Below are positions 54,738 to 64,000 of a stretch of DNA of 64,000 nucleotides, one piece after another (position 1 is the stretch's first letter; every line of letters begins with the position of its first letter). The DNA comes from Marinobacter sp. F4216 (GTDB lineage: Bacteria > Pseudomonadota > Gammaproteobacteria > Pseudomonadales > Oleiphilaceae). The position numbers and the translations under genes were made by a program. Where the stretch lies: positions 62,001 through 126,000 of the forward strand of contig NZ_JAIOUO010000009.1 of assembly GCF_019931195.1 (NCBI RefSeq). The letters run 5' to 3'. The notes beneath the pieces are model-generated. The model was not told where the DNA came from. It did not search any database and saw only the letters and a list, made by a program, of their open reading frames with translations.

Positions 54738-55148
54738 ATGGGTAAACTCAAGACTTACCAGGAACAGATTCAGGAAATCGTCGAGAAAGGCATCAACACT
54801 GCTGAAGAAAAGCAGAAAGAGCTGTCTGCCATGCCGTTCGACTACGCCGAAAAGCTGGAAGCTGAAGTTCGCGAATACACCATCAAGAGCCTGCGTGAGC
54901 GCTACGATGGCTACAGCGAAACTCTGTTCGAGCAGCTGCGCAACCTGAACACCCGCTTCGGTGGCTTTGCTGCTGAGCTGGTTGCCAAGCTGGAAAAAGA
55001 AGCCGCAGAAGGCGCTGACGCTGTAGCCGAAACTGCTGAAGACGTCGCTGAGGCCGCTGAAGACGTCAAGAAGACGGTTTCAGCCAAGAAGCCGGCGGCT
55101 CGCAAGACCAAGGCTTCTGCTGCCAAGAAGTCTACAGCTTCTGCCTAA
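54738..55148 (+). CDS. Phasin-like alpha-helical protein with Lys/Ala-rich tail
   Basis: A 136-residue protein. The first ~90 residues are amphipathic helix, phasin-like (QEQIQEIVEKGINTAEEKQK, LEAEVREYTIKSLRERYD), and the C-terminus is a Lys/Ala/Pro-rich tail (KKPAARKTKASAAKKS) as in PhaF-type phasins and histone-like tails. AAGGAG lies 7 bases before the ATG and a terminator follows, indicating strong, monocistronic expression. No PHA synthase gene is nearby, so the granule-binding role is inference. Confidence 0.72.
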   Translation: MGKLKTYQEQIQEIVEKGINTAEEKQKELSAMPFDYAEKLEAEVREYTIKSLRERYDGYSETLFEQLRNLNTRFGGFAAELVAKLEKEAAEGADAVAETAEDVAEAAEDVKKTVSAKKPAARKTKASAAKKSTASA

Positions 55149-55196
55149 GCCCGGTTGCGGTCGTCCGAGCTAAAAAGTTTGGATGACATTGAAGTG

Positions 55197-55229
55197 AAAA
55201 GGGCAGCGTGTGATGCGCTGCCCTTTTTT
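55197..55229 (+). terminator. Intrinsic terminator after the phasin-like gene
   Basis: GGGCAGCG and CGCTGCCC with a 7-base loop, flanked by AAAA and a run of six T. It can also work for the convergent DUF4124 gene. Confidence 0.88.
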
Positions 55230-55255
55230 AATCCCGGATTTCCGGAGTTTCGTTG

Positions 55256-55909
55256 TTACTGCGTCGATGAGATTTCGAGCGGCAGAGTGCGAGGTTCGCC
55301 GGTTACTTCTTCCAGCCGACTGATATCGGCCTCGAAATCTTCGCGGACCCGATCAATGTCTGCGTTCTGGTTGCTGATTTCGCCCTCAAGTTCATCAATC
55401 TGGCTTTCGAGGCGGCGAATTTTTTCGAGCATGGCATCCGGGATATCCCGGCCGGCTCTTTCCAGATCCGCAGCGCGACCCTGCTCGCTTTCTAGTTGGC
55501 TGGCAAGGACGGAAATATTGCCGCGTTTAATCTGGATCAGGCCTTCGAGCTGTCGAACCTTCCGGTGCATGGCTTCGACTGCCTGATCCGGATGGCTGTA
55601 CCGGCGCAGGAGTTGGCGGTCTTGTTCCTGTTGAATCTTCAGCGCTTCCTGCCGCTGCTTTTCCGCTTCCCGGGCGGCAATTTCTTCAGCCGTCGGTGCG
55701 GGTGCGACCGTATCAATGACGCGCCCACTGCTGCCAAGAATGTCGTATCCACGTTTGGTGGCGGCCTGGGGAATGGTATTGCTGATGACCACCTGGCCGT
55801 TATCGTCCGTATAACGGTACATTCTGGCTTCAGCGGTGGTGGCCAGGCCCATGCTGAACGCCAGCGCAACGATGGCTGATTTGCCGGCTGGACGAGAGAT
55901 GTGGGGCAT
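55256..55909 (-). CDS. DUF4124 periplasmic protein with coiled coil
   Basis: A 217-residue protein with a Sec signal (SAIVALAFSMGLATTAEA), then a DUF4124 domain (MYRYTDDNGQVVISNTIP) and a long charged helix likely forming a coiled coil (REAEKQRQEALKIQQEQD, and EKIRRLESQIDELEGEISN). DUF4124 domains are small periplasmic modules of unknown role. It lies 2 bases downstream of pyrE on the same strand. Confidence 0.83.
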   Translation of the reverse strand: MPHISRPAGKSAIVALAFSMGLATTAEARMYRYTDDNGQVVISNTIPQAATKRGYDILGSSGRVIDTVAPAPTAEEIAAREAEKQRQEALKIQQEQDRQLLRRYSHPDQAVEAMHRKVRQLEGLIQIKRGNISVLASQLESEQGRAADLERAGRDIPDAMLEKIRRLESQIDELEGEISNQNADIDRVREDFEADISRLEEVTGEPRTLPLEISSTQ

Positions 55910-55911
55910 GC

Positions 55912-56550
55912 TCAGACTCCGTAACGATCCCGATACTTGGCGACGTTGTCGGCGTGTCCGGCGAATTCCGGGTTGGCTTTCAGGTAATCCAGAATCTGTT
56001 CCAGCCGGATGATGCTGACAACCGGGATGCCGAACTGCTGCTCCACTTCCTGGATCGCAGACAATTCGCCGTTGCCCTTTTCCTGCCGATCCAGGGCAAT
56101 CAGCACGCCTGCCGGTTCGGCACCGGCTTGCTGAATAAGATCAATGGACTCTCTGATGGCAGTACCTGCGGTGATGACATCATCCACAATGAGAACCTTG
56201 CCGTTTAATGGGGCGCCGACGATGTTTCCGCCCTCACCATGATCTTTCTTTTCCTTGCGGTTAAAGGCAAAAGGTTTGTTGTTACCGTCTGTTGCGAGGG
56301 CCATGGCGGTGACGGTCGCCAACGGGATGCCCTTATAGGCCGGTCCGAAAATGATGTCATAATTCAACTGGCTGCGTTCGATTGCAGCGGCATAGGCCTT
56401 GCTTAGTTGAAGAAGATCGTCGCCCGTATTGAACAGCCCTGCATTGAAAAAATAGGGGCTGGTGCGTCCGGACTTGAGTGTGAACTCTCCAAAACGGAGA
56501 ACATTTCGACGGATGGCGAATTCAATGAAAGTCTTCTGATAGTCGTGCAT
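55912..56550 (-). CDS. pyrE: Orotate phosphoribosyltransferase
   Basis: A 212-residue enzyme of pyrimidine synthesis. [20 protein letters not shown] opens the fold, [13 protein letters not shown] is the flexible catalytic loop, and [17 protein letters not shown] is the PRPP-binding motif. It is divergent from the crc homologue, the arrangement also found in Pseudomonas. Confidence 0.96.
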   Translation of the reverse strand: MHDYQKTFIEFAIRRNVLRFGEFTLKSGRTSPYFFNAGLFNTGDDLLQLSKAYAAAIERSQLNYDIIFGPAYKGIPLATVTAMALATDGNNKPFAFNRKEKKDHGEGGNIVGAPLNGKVLIVDDVITAGTAIRESIDLIQQAGAEPAGVLIALDRQEKGNGELSAIQEVEQQFGIPVVSIIRLEQILDYLKANPEFAGHADNVAKYRDRYGV

Positions 56551-56631
56551 GGCAAGGCTTCTGGCGGGGTTGTATCTTTAATTAAGACGTAAAAACGGTA
56601 TCATACACACAAACCTAATCAGGGAACACGT

Positions 56632-57438
56632 ATGCGGGTAGTATCAATCAGTGTGAACGGGCTCGCCCGGGCCGTTGATCAGGGTTTTTTTGAGTGGTTG
56701 GCCGGTCAGGATGCGGATGTTGTCTGCGTCCAGGATCACCGCATGCGGGCCTATGAAATCGAGAACATGGGGCTGATCCCGGAAGGGTACGAGGCCTACT
56801 TCATCGATGGCGAGAAAAACGAGCACGGTGGTGTGGGTATCTACACCCGTCATTTCCCCAAGGCCATCATGTACGGCTATGGCAACGAACTGGCAGACCG
56901 TGAAGGGCGCTTTATCCAGGCGGACTTCGACAAGGTGTCGGTGGCCTGTGTCCTGGCGCCCTGTGCCCTTGGCCGCGAAGACGAGCTGGTCGGTGAGGAC
57001 GATCTCACCGAGCTGGATCACAAAGATGAGTTCCTGGATGGCTTCGGGCTGCATCTGCAGAAAACCCTGCGCAAGCGACGCCAGTTTATTTTCTGTGCCA
57101 ACCTCCAGACCGCTCACCACGTCACCGACGCCAGTCCGCTGTACCACAAACGTGATTTCTCCGGATTCCTGCCCCACGAGCGTGCATGGTTGGATCGTTT
57201 GATTGACGAGCTGGGCTGTGTGGATGCGTTTCGCGAAATCAACAAGCAGAGCGGGCAATATTCCTGGTGGCCAGAGCAAACCGAAGGTTCTCGACGCAGT
57301 GCCGGTATCCGGGTGGACTACCAGCTCCTGACGCCGGGTATTCGCAAGACCATTCTCGATGGCTGGATTGACGACTCGACCCGTTTTTCCGATCACGCCC
57401 CGGTGATCATGGACTACGATATCGACATCGGATTCTGA
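56632..57438 (+). CDS. crc: Crc homologue: exonuclease III-fold protein without nuclease residues
   Basis: A 268-residue EEP-fold protein next to pyrE, where Pseudomonas has crc. Crc acts with Hfq to repress catabolic mRNAs and has no nuclease activity. Compared with exonuclease III, the metal Glu of LQE reads Asp (VQDHR), the Asn of the FNING motif reads Ser (SISVNGL), and the catalytic GDxN is replaced by CANLQTAHH, close to Crc's CGSLYVAHQ. The distal SDHAPV is kept. Length and the GFLPHERAWLD segment also match Crc. Its targets cannot be read here. Confidence 0.8.
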   Translation: MRVVSISVNGLARAVDQGFFEWLAGQDADVVCVQDHRMRAYEIENMGLIPEGYEAYFIDGEKNEHGGVGIYTRHFPKAIMYGYGNELADREGRFIQADFDKVSVACVLAPCALGREDELVGEDDLTELDHKDEFLDGFGLHLQKTLRKRRQFIFCANLQTAHHVTDASPLYHKRDFSGFLPHERAWLDRLIDELGCVDAFREINKQSGQYSWWPEQTEGSRRSAGIRVDYQLLTPGIRKTILDGWIDDSTRFSDHAPVIMDYDIDIGF

Positions 57439-57480
57439 GAAGCCGGGCTGTCGCTGCGACAGCCCGAGTCCTGTCTTTTA

Positions 57481-58197
57481 TTAGCCGGCTAACGCGGCTT
57501 TCTGAATTTCGAAGATCCTATCAATACCCTGTTTGGCCAGAATCAGCATCTGGTCCAGCTCCTCCTGAGCAAACGGTGCACCCTCAGCGGTCCCCTGGAT
57601 TTCGATAAAGCCGCCCTGGTCCGTCATGATCACGTTCATGTCGGTTTCGGCTTCGGAGTCTTCCGGGTAGTCGAGGTCCACCACTGGCTCTCCCTTGTAA
57701 ACGCCAACTGACAGTGCCGCGATCATCTGCTTGAGAGGGGATTTGGCGAGGCGCTTTGCCGCGACCAGATAGTTCAGGGCGTCCACCAGCGCGACGCATC
57801 CGCCGGTGATGGCTGCCGTGCGCGTGCCGCCATCGGCCTGAATGACATCGCAGTCAACCGTGATGGTGTGCTCGCCCAAGGCACTCAGGTCGACGGCCGC
57901 GCGGAGGGAGCGGCCAATAAGACGCTGGATCTCAACGGTGCGTCCGCCCTGCTTGCCTCGTGCCGCTTCCCGGCCCATGCGGCTGCCAGTGGAGCGGGGA
58001 AGCATGCCGTATTCGGCGGTGATCCAGCCTTTGCCTTCGCCGCGCAGGAAGGGCGGGACTTTGTTTTCAACAGAGGCAGTGCAGATCACTTTGGTGTCGC
58101 CGAACTCAACCAGAACGGAACCCTCGGCATGGCGGGTGTAATTCCGGGTGATACGAACGTCTCTGGGCTGTTCGGGTGTTCTGCCACTTGGTCGCAT
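57481..58197 (-). CDS. rph: Ribonuclease PH
   Basis: A 238-residue phosphorolytic 3'-5' exoribonuclease that trims tRNA 3' ends. [20 protein letters not shown] is the canonical N-terminus, then [37 protein letters not shown] and [21 protein letters not shown] chose the ATG at 58197 (AGGA 6 bases upstream); the frame is open to 58452 but the extension is not RNase PH. It is divergent from yicC, the standard arrangement. Confidence 0.95.
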   Translation of the reverse strand: MRPSGRTPEQPRDVRITRNYTRHAEGSVLVEFGDTKVICTASVENKVPPFLRGEGKGWITAEYGMLPRSTGSRMGREAARGKQGGRTVEIQRLIGRSLRAAVDLSALGEHTITVDCDVIQADGGTRTAAITGGCVALVDALNYLVAAKRLAKSPLKQMIAALSVGVYKGEPVVDLDYPEDSEAETDMNVIMTDQGGFIEIQGTAEGAPFAQEELDQMLILAKQGIDRIFEIQKAALAG

Positions 58198-58365
58198 AGT
58201 CATTCCTGAAGGTTTGGTCGGGGCCGGCGTTGATAGGCCGGCGAGGTGAATGGAACAGGAGCGGGAGTATAACACGCTGCGAATCTCTCGCAGGCCGGGC
58301 GGTCGCCCGCACCAGTACGGGCCTGCTACACTCTTTGCATTTCCTCGATCAGAATTGGAGTGTCC

Positions 58366-59966
<1,601 letters not shown>

Positions 59967-60056
59967 ATCTGGTGCCCCTCTTGCTGTATACAAAGTGAAC
60001 CGGGGAAAGTACACTACGCGGTCTTCTGATTTGGTCTGTTAATTTTCGGGGATAAT

Positions 60057-60269
60057 ATGGCACGAGTTACTGTTGAAGATTGCCTGGAACACGTTGATAA
60101 CCGCTTCGAGTTGGTGATGCTGGCTACCAAGCGTTCTCGTCAGATTGCTACCAAAGGTGCTGAGCCGATGGTGCAGGAAGAAAACGACAAGCCGACCGTG
60201 CTCGCCCTGCGTGAAATTGCTGAAGGCAAGGTCAGCCGGACCATTCTCGACGAGACCGACGACGAATAA
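60057..60269 (+). CDS. rpoZ: RNA polymerase omega subunit
   Basis: A 70-residue subunit: [20 protein letters not shown] and [12 protein letters not shown] are the signature. It stabilises the beta' subunit and forms part of the ppGpp site in E. coli. GGGGATAAT precedes the ATG. Unlike in many genomes it does not run directly into spoT: a promoter and a terminator lie between. Confidence 0.96.
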   Translation: MARVTVEDCLEHVDNRFELVMLATKRSRQIATKGAEPMVQEENDKPTVLALREIAEGKVSRTILDETDDE

Positions 60270-60308
60270 GATCGGGCAGGTAGAATTACGTACCTGGCTG
60301 AAACGGCG

Positions 60309-60336
60309 TTGATCTTCTGCTGCACGTTTTTATAGT
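60309..60336 (+). promoter_or_regulatory. Sigma-70-like promoter upstream of spoT
   Basis: TTGATC, 16 bases, TATAGT. The -10 overlaps a small dyad, TATAG-N5-CTATA (60331-60345), that could be an operator. A start near 60343 gives a ~92-base leader to spoT. Confidence 0.55.
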
Positions 60337-60374
60337 GTATCTATAACGAAGACGTTGTAGGCAGGATCAGGAAG

Positions 60375-60404
60375 AACCCGGATGCGTGCATTCGGGTTTT
60401 TTTG
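60375..60404 (+). terminator. Intrinsic terminator in the spoT leader
   Basis: AACCCGGATGC and GCATTCGGGTT form an 11-bp stem with one G-T pair, followed by seven T residues. It ends the rpoZ transcript, but lies downstream of the promoter at 60309 and 31 bases before the spoT start, so it may also attenuate spoT. Confidence 0.85.
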
Positions 60405-60434
60405 TCCCTGATCATCGAAGAGTGGGGAGGCGCG

Positions 60435-62579
60435 GTGTCGACGGAAGCAACGGTAGAAGGGCTGGCGAAAGAGCTCAGTACCTATCTTGATACCAGCCGC
60501 ATCAATCAGGTGCGGCGAGCCTACTATTACGCCGAGCAAGCCCACGAAGGGCAGATGCGAAAAAGCGGCGATCGCTACATTACCCACCCCCTGGCAGTCG
60601 CCGGCATTCTGGCCGGTCTTCGTCTGGATCACCAGACGCTCATGGCTGCCATGCTACACGATGTGATCGAAGATACCGGCATCCCCAAGGACGCCCTGTC
60701 CGAGCAGTTCGGTGATGATGTGGCTGAACTGGTGGATGGCGTCAGCAAGCTTACCCAGATTGAGTTCCGTTCCCGGGCCGAGGCCCAGGCCGAGAATTTC
60801 CAGAAAATGACGCTCGCCATGGCCAGGGATATCCGGGTCATCCTTGTCAAGCTGGCGGACCGCCTGCATAACATGCGCACCCTCGGGCCCATGCCCTACG
60901 AGAAACGCCAGCGCATCGCGACTGAAACCCTGGATATCTATGCGCCCATTGCCAATCGTCTGGGTATGCATTCCATTTGTACCGAACTGGAAGATCTCGG
61001 GTTTTCTTCCCTGTACCCCATGCGGTCGAAGTACATCTCCAAGGCAGTACAGAAGCTGCGGGGCAGTCACCGGGAAATTATCGAAGAGATTCGCGGAAAA
61101 TTGGAAGAAAAGCTGGATGAACGAGGCCTGCCGGGACGAATTATCGGGCGTGAGAAACACCTGAACAGCATCTACAACAAGATGAAGTTCAAGCAGAAGT
61201 CGTTCCACGAAATCATGGATGTGTACGCCTTCCGGATTATCACTGACACCGAAGACGACTGCTATCGCATACTTGGTGCCGTCCACAACCTCTACAAGCC
61301 GTTGCCGGGCCGCTTCAAAGATTACATTGCCATGCCCAAGGCCAATGGCTACCAGTCCTTGCACACAACGCTTTTTGGCATGCATGTGCACATTGAAATC
61401 CAGATCCGTACCGAGGAAATGGAGCACATTGCCAACAACGGTATTGCGGCGCACTGGATGTACAAGGATCAGGGTAGCGGTGTTACCAGTGTGAACCAGG
61501 CCCGTGTGGACCGCTGGGTAAAAGGTCTGATGGAAATGCGCGAGCGCGCGGAGGACTCCCAGGAATTCATCGAGCACGTGAAGGTGGATCTGTTCCCCGA
61601 TGAAATCTACGTGTTCACCCCCAAGGGCAAAATCATGGAACTGCCGAGCGGCTCAACGCCGGTGGACTTTGCCTACGCCATTCATACCGATATAGGCAAT
61701 GCGGCCGTGGCGTGCCGGGTTAACCGGAACCTTGGCTCTCTTAGTCAGCCACTGGAGAGTGGTCAGACCGTTGAGGTCATCACGGCGCCCGGTGCCCGAC
61801 CCAATCCGGCCTGGCTGGGCTTTGTGGTTACCGGCAAAGCCAGAAGCAGTATTCGTCACACGCTCAAGAGTCAGAAGCGTGCCGAGTCCCTGGAGCTGGG
61901 CAAGACCCTGCTGAAAAAATCGCTCAAGGGCTTTGGTGCCAATCTGTCGGATATCAGTGATGCCCAGGTTCAGGCGGTGGTCAGCCACAACCAGGTGAAC
62001 AGCTTTGACGACCTGGTGAGTGAAATCGGATTGGGCAACCGTATGGCCTATCTGGTTGCCCGGCAGCTTCTGTCCGGCTCCGAAGAAACTGCGGAAGTCA
62101 ACGTCACCAAGGAACGTGGCAGTAATGGCGAGCAGAGTCCGGTGACCATTCGCGGTGTGGAAGGGTTGCTGGTGCGGTGTGCCAGCTGCTGCAAACCTAT
62201 CCCGGGCGACCCGGTGGTCGGTATCATGGATTCGGGCAGGGGAATGGTGATTCACTCCGATACCTGCGTGCGCCTGCCAGCCGATGACGAAGGCCGAGCC
62301 CGGTTGACCCATCTGAACTGGGCGAAAGATATTACCGATGAGTTCTCGGTCGACCTGAAAGTGGAGCTTGTGCGCAAGCGAGGCGTTATTGCAGAAGTGG
62401 CTAATGCTGTCGCCATTGCCGATGGCAACATCGAGCGCATCAACGTCGAGGAGCAGAACGCCAAGTTCAGTGTTGTCAGCCTGGTGTTGCACGTTCAGGG
62501 CCGGAGGCACCTGGCCCGCGTGATGAGACGGGTACGCAACATTCGTGCGGTGACTCACATCAGCCGGGTCCGCCACTGA
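60435..62579 (+). CDS. spoT: Bifunctional (p)ppGpp synthetase/hydrolase SpoT
   Basis: A 714-residue RelA/SpoT homologue. HD hydrolase domain (RYITHPLAVAGIL, AAMLHDVIEDTG), synthetase domain (KPLPGRFKDYIAMPKANGYQSLHTTLFG), TGS (FTPKGKIMELPSGSTPVDFAYAIH), a zinc-finger-like segment (CASCCKPIPGD) and a C-terminal ACT domain (EVANAVAIADGNIERINVEEQ). I chose the GTG at 60435 (GGGGAGG 4-5 bases upstream). The synthetase domain keeps YQSLHT; both activities are likely intact. Confidence 0.95.
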   Translation: MSTEATVEGLAKELSTYLDTSRINQVRRAYYYAEQAHEGQMRKSGDRYITHPLAVAGILAGLRLDHQTLMAAMLHDVIEDTGIPKDALSEQFGDDVAELVDGVSKLTQIEFRSRAEAQAENFQKMTLAMARDIRVILVKLADRLHNMRTLGPMPYEKRQRIATETLDIYAPIANRLGMHSICTELEDLGFSSLYPMRSKYISKAVQKLRGSHREIIEEIRGKLEEKLDERGLPGRIIGREKHLNSIYNKMKFKQKSFHEIMDVYAFRIITDTEDDCYRILGAVHNLYKPLPGRFKDYIAMPKANGYQSLHTTLFGMHVHIEIQIRTEEMEHIANNGIAAHWMYKDQGSGVTSVNQARVDRWVKGLMEMRERAEDSQEFIEHVKVDLFPDEIYVFTPKGKIMELPSGSTPVDFAYAIHTDIGNAAVACRVNRNLGSLSQPLESGQTVEVITAPGARPNPAWLGFVVTGKARSSIRHTLKSQKRAESLELGKTLLKKSLKGFGANLSDISDAQVQAVVSHNQVNSFDDLVSEIGLGNRMAYLVARQLLSGSEETAEVNVTKERGSNGEQSPVTIRGVEGLLVRCASCCKPIPGDPVVGIMDSGRGMVIHSDTCVRLPADDEGRARLTHLNWAKDITDEFSVDLKVELVRKRGVIAEVANAVAIADGNIERINVEEQNAKFSVVSLVLHVQGRRHLARVMRRVRNIRAVTHISRVRH

Positions 62580-62657
62580 TCTGCTACTTGGGTCTGGTTG
62601 ACACTGGTCGGCTTCAGAGGGGAGGATGGTCGTTTTGAAGAGAGGAAGTTTCAAATC

Positions 62658-63044
62658 ATGACCAATAAGTCCATTATCCAGACAGATCAGGCACCTCAGG
62701 CGATCGGTCCTTATTCTCAGGCAGTGAAGGCGGGCGATACCGTATACCTGTCAGGCCAGATTCCGCTGGTGCCAGAAACTATGGAACTGGTTGAGGGCGA
62801 CTTTGCCGCCAACACCCGCCAGGTTTTCGAAAATCTGAAAGCCGTGTGTGAGGCAGCTGGTGGTGGCCTGAAAGACATCGTTAAGCTGAATATCTTCATG
62901 ACCGACCTGGCTAACTTTGCCACGGTCAATGAAATCATGGCGACTTACTTCCAGGAACCGTACCCGGCTCGAGCGGCCGTCGGTGTGGCCGCCCTGCCCA
63001 AGGGTGTGCCCATTGAAATGGAAGCCGTCATGGTGCTGAGCTAA
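62658..63044 (+). CDS. ridA: RidA family enamine/imine deaminase
   Basis: A 128-residue trimeric deaminase that clears reactive 2-aminoacrylate. [25 protein letters not shown] and the late [23 protein letters not shown] (with the conserved Arg) are diagnostic. The ATG at 62658 gives the standard length. It follows spoT in the usual order. Confidence 0.95.
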   Translation: MTNKSIIQTDQAPQAIGPYSQAVKAGDTVYLSGQIPLVPETMELVEGDFAANTRQVFENLKAVCEAAGGGLKDIVKLNIFMTDLANFATVNEIMATYFQEPYPARAAVGVAALPKGVPIEMEAVMVLS

Positions 63045-63060
63045 CATCTGACGGACAGCC

Positions 63061-63094
63061 ATTAAAAGGGCGGCCTCTGTGCCGCCCTTTTAAT
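63061..63094. terminator. Bidirectional intrinsic terminator after ridA
   Basis: ATTAAAAGGGCGGC and GCCGCCCTTTTAAT form a perfect 14-bp stem with a 6-base loop; T-rich on both ends, so it can stop ridA and the convergent epimerase gene. Confidence 0.88.
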
Positions 63095-63107
63095 TGCCCA
63101 AAGAACA

Positions 63108-63971
63108 TCAGTGACCCATCATTTCCCGGTAACCGGCCCTGAAATCCGGGTAGTCAAACCGGAAGCCGGTGTCGAGTAACCTCTGGTTTCGGCAGCGCTT
63201 GCTGCCTGCCCGCCCGCCTTTCCGGGCACCCTCCACAGGGTCAGCGCAGGGCACCTGTTCCCTGACCCAGCCGACGACGGCATCCAGCCTTGCCGGCTCG
63301 CAATCGCTTGCAAGGTAAATGTCCTCCAGAGGCGTTCCCGCCAGGCTCAACGTCACCAGGTGTTCGACCACCCTGGCGGCGTCCGCCTCGTGTATCCGGT
63401 TACTGAACGGAGCAGGAGAGCTCGGGTTCATCCCCCCCTCGATCACTTCCTCCAGAAAGCGCCGTCTCGATGGCCCGTAGATGCCGCTGAAGCGCACCAC
63501 GGTGGCGGGGTGCCCACTGTTCAGGGCAGCCTGCTCTCCGTGCAGTATCTGCTCGCCACTGGGTCGTGCGGGCCGTGTGGGGCTGCTCTCGTCCACCCAG
63601 CTGTCGTCGTCCTGTGAGTAAACGCTGGTACTGCTGATGAAAATCAGTCGGGTCAGCGAATGTGGCGGGATTTCTGCCAGCAAGTTGGTCAGACCGGTCA
63701 CGTAGGCGTCCCGGTAGCCCTGTTGGTCGTAGCTGGCCGGCGTAAGGCAATAGATAACGACGTTGAGGTTATCCGGCAGGATGCCGGCCAGGGTGTCCGG
63801 TTTGCTCAGATCGGCCCGGACACCCTGGACGCCTTCGGGAACCCGGTCCGGATTTCGCCGCAAGCCAAAGACTTTGGCGGACGTGGACAGGCGCTGCGCA
63901 ATGGCCCCGCCAAGCTTACCGCAGCCGGCAACCAGGATCCGGGGAGGCTGAGTGGGTTCATACGTTGCCAT
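63108..63971 (-). CDS. NAD-dependent epimerase/dehydratase-like protein (atypical SDR)
   Basis: A 287-residue extended-SDR-like protein. ILVAGCGKLGGAIAQRL is the nucleotide loop, RLIFISSTSVYSQDD holds the Ser/Tyr region, and VVRFSGIYGPSRRRF is the typical GIYG motif. It resembles YeeZ-type atypical SDRs whose substrate is unknown. The ATG at 63971 is 12 bases past AAGGA; a TTG at 63983 is too close to it. Upstream sequence ends at the window edge. Confidence 0.8.
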   Translation of the reverse strand: MATYEPTQPPRILVAGCGKLGGAIAQRLSTSAKVFGLRRNPDRVPEGVQGVRADLSKPDTLAGILPDNLNVVIYCLTPASYDQQGYRDAYVTGLTNLLAEIPPHSLTRLIFISSTSVYSQDDDSWVDESSPTRPARPSGEQILHGEQAALNSGHPATVVRFSGIYGPSRRRFLEEVIEGGMNPSSPAPFSNRIHEADAARVVEHLVTLSLAGTPLEDIYLASDCEPARLDAVVGWVREQVPCADPVEGARKGGRAGSKRCRNQRLLDTGFRFDYPDFRAGYREMMGH

Positions 63972-64000
63972 AGGCTTTATCAATCCTTATGCTGTGGCTC

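Overview
The window is a 64 kb stretch of core chromosome from a gammaproteobacterium. The gene order lysA-dapF-DUF484-xerC, the block hemW-rdgB-DUF4426-metW-metX with yggT-proC-yggS divergent from pilT-pilU, the pyrE/crc pair and the gmk-rpoZ-spoT-ridA run are all arranged as in the Pseudomonas/Marinobacter lineage. High GC, proteins that look Marinobacter-like, and mostly housekeeping content suggest Marinobacter or a close marine relative; this is inference from gene order and protein character, not from a database search. I see no rRNA, tRNA, CRISPR array, insertion sequence or prophage.

Layout. 1-7.3 kb: the end of argH, a PAS-GGDEF-EAL protein whose GGDEF and EAL signatures are both degraded (minus strand), then the lptM-lysA-dapF-DUF484-xerC operon. 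7.3-14.6 kb: a small DUF2789 gene, a BvgS-like sensor kinase with no receiver domain, two proteins of unknown role, a patatin/Omp85 fusion of the PlpD type and a GntR/FCD regulator. 14.7-17.5 kb: an AraC regulator coupled to a cardiolipin synthase on the minus strand, and divergently a 30-codon gene with a perfect Shine-Dalgarno sequence and its own terminator. 17.6-21.1 kb: an esterase, an SMP-30-like hydrolase, a thioesterase and a quinone-oxidoreductase-like enzyme. 21.2-26.9 kb: a CPA-type antiporter, tcdA, a probable non-coding RNA gene, a DmdC/FadE-type acyl-CoA dehydrogenase and an SDR enzyme. 27-32.8 kb: an ECF sigma factor with its ChrR zinc anti-sigma factor, an AraC regulator, speA and speE. 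32.9-34.9 kb: glnK-amtB with a recognisable sigma-54 promoter and possible NtrC sites.

35-46.8 kb: ubiK, comM and trmB on the plus strand, then the long minus-strand block from yggS down to hemW. A dynamin-like GTPase sits inside this block, fenced off by a terminator on one side and an inverted repeat on the other. 46.9-54.5 kb: pilT, pilU, fadL, a protein with a repeated C-terminal KRMYRGQV motif, polA and DUF2782. 54.7-64 kb: a phasin-like protein, a DUF4124 coiled-coil protein, pyrE, a crc homologue with lost nuclease residues, rph, yicC, gmk, rpoZ, spoT (behind a leader containing a terminator), ridA and an epimerase-like protein.

The genes serve lysine/peptidoglycan precursor synthesis, methionine and polyamine synthesis, nitrogen sensing, twitching motility, stringent response and lipid turnover. 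The least explained items are the 30-codon gene at 17382, the putative sRNA at about 23.94-24.08 kb, the isolated GTPase unit at 42.3-44.3 kb, and the terminator-bearing leader of spoT. I found no clear multi-gene novel system; these are single-locus leads.
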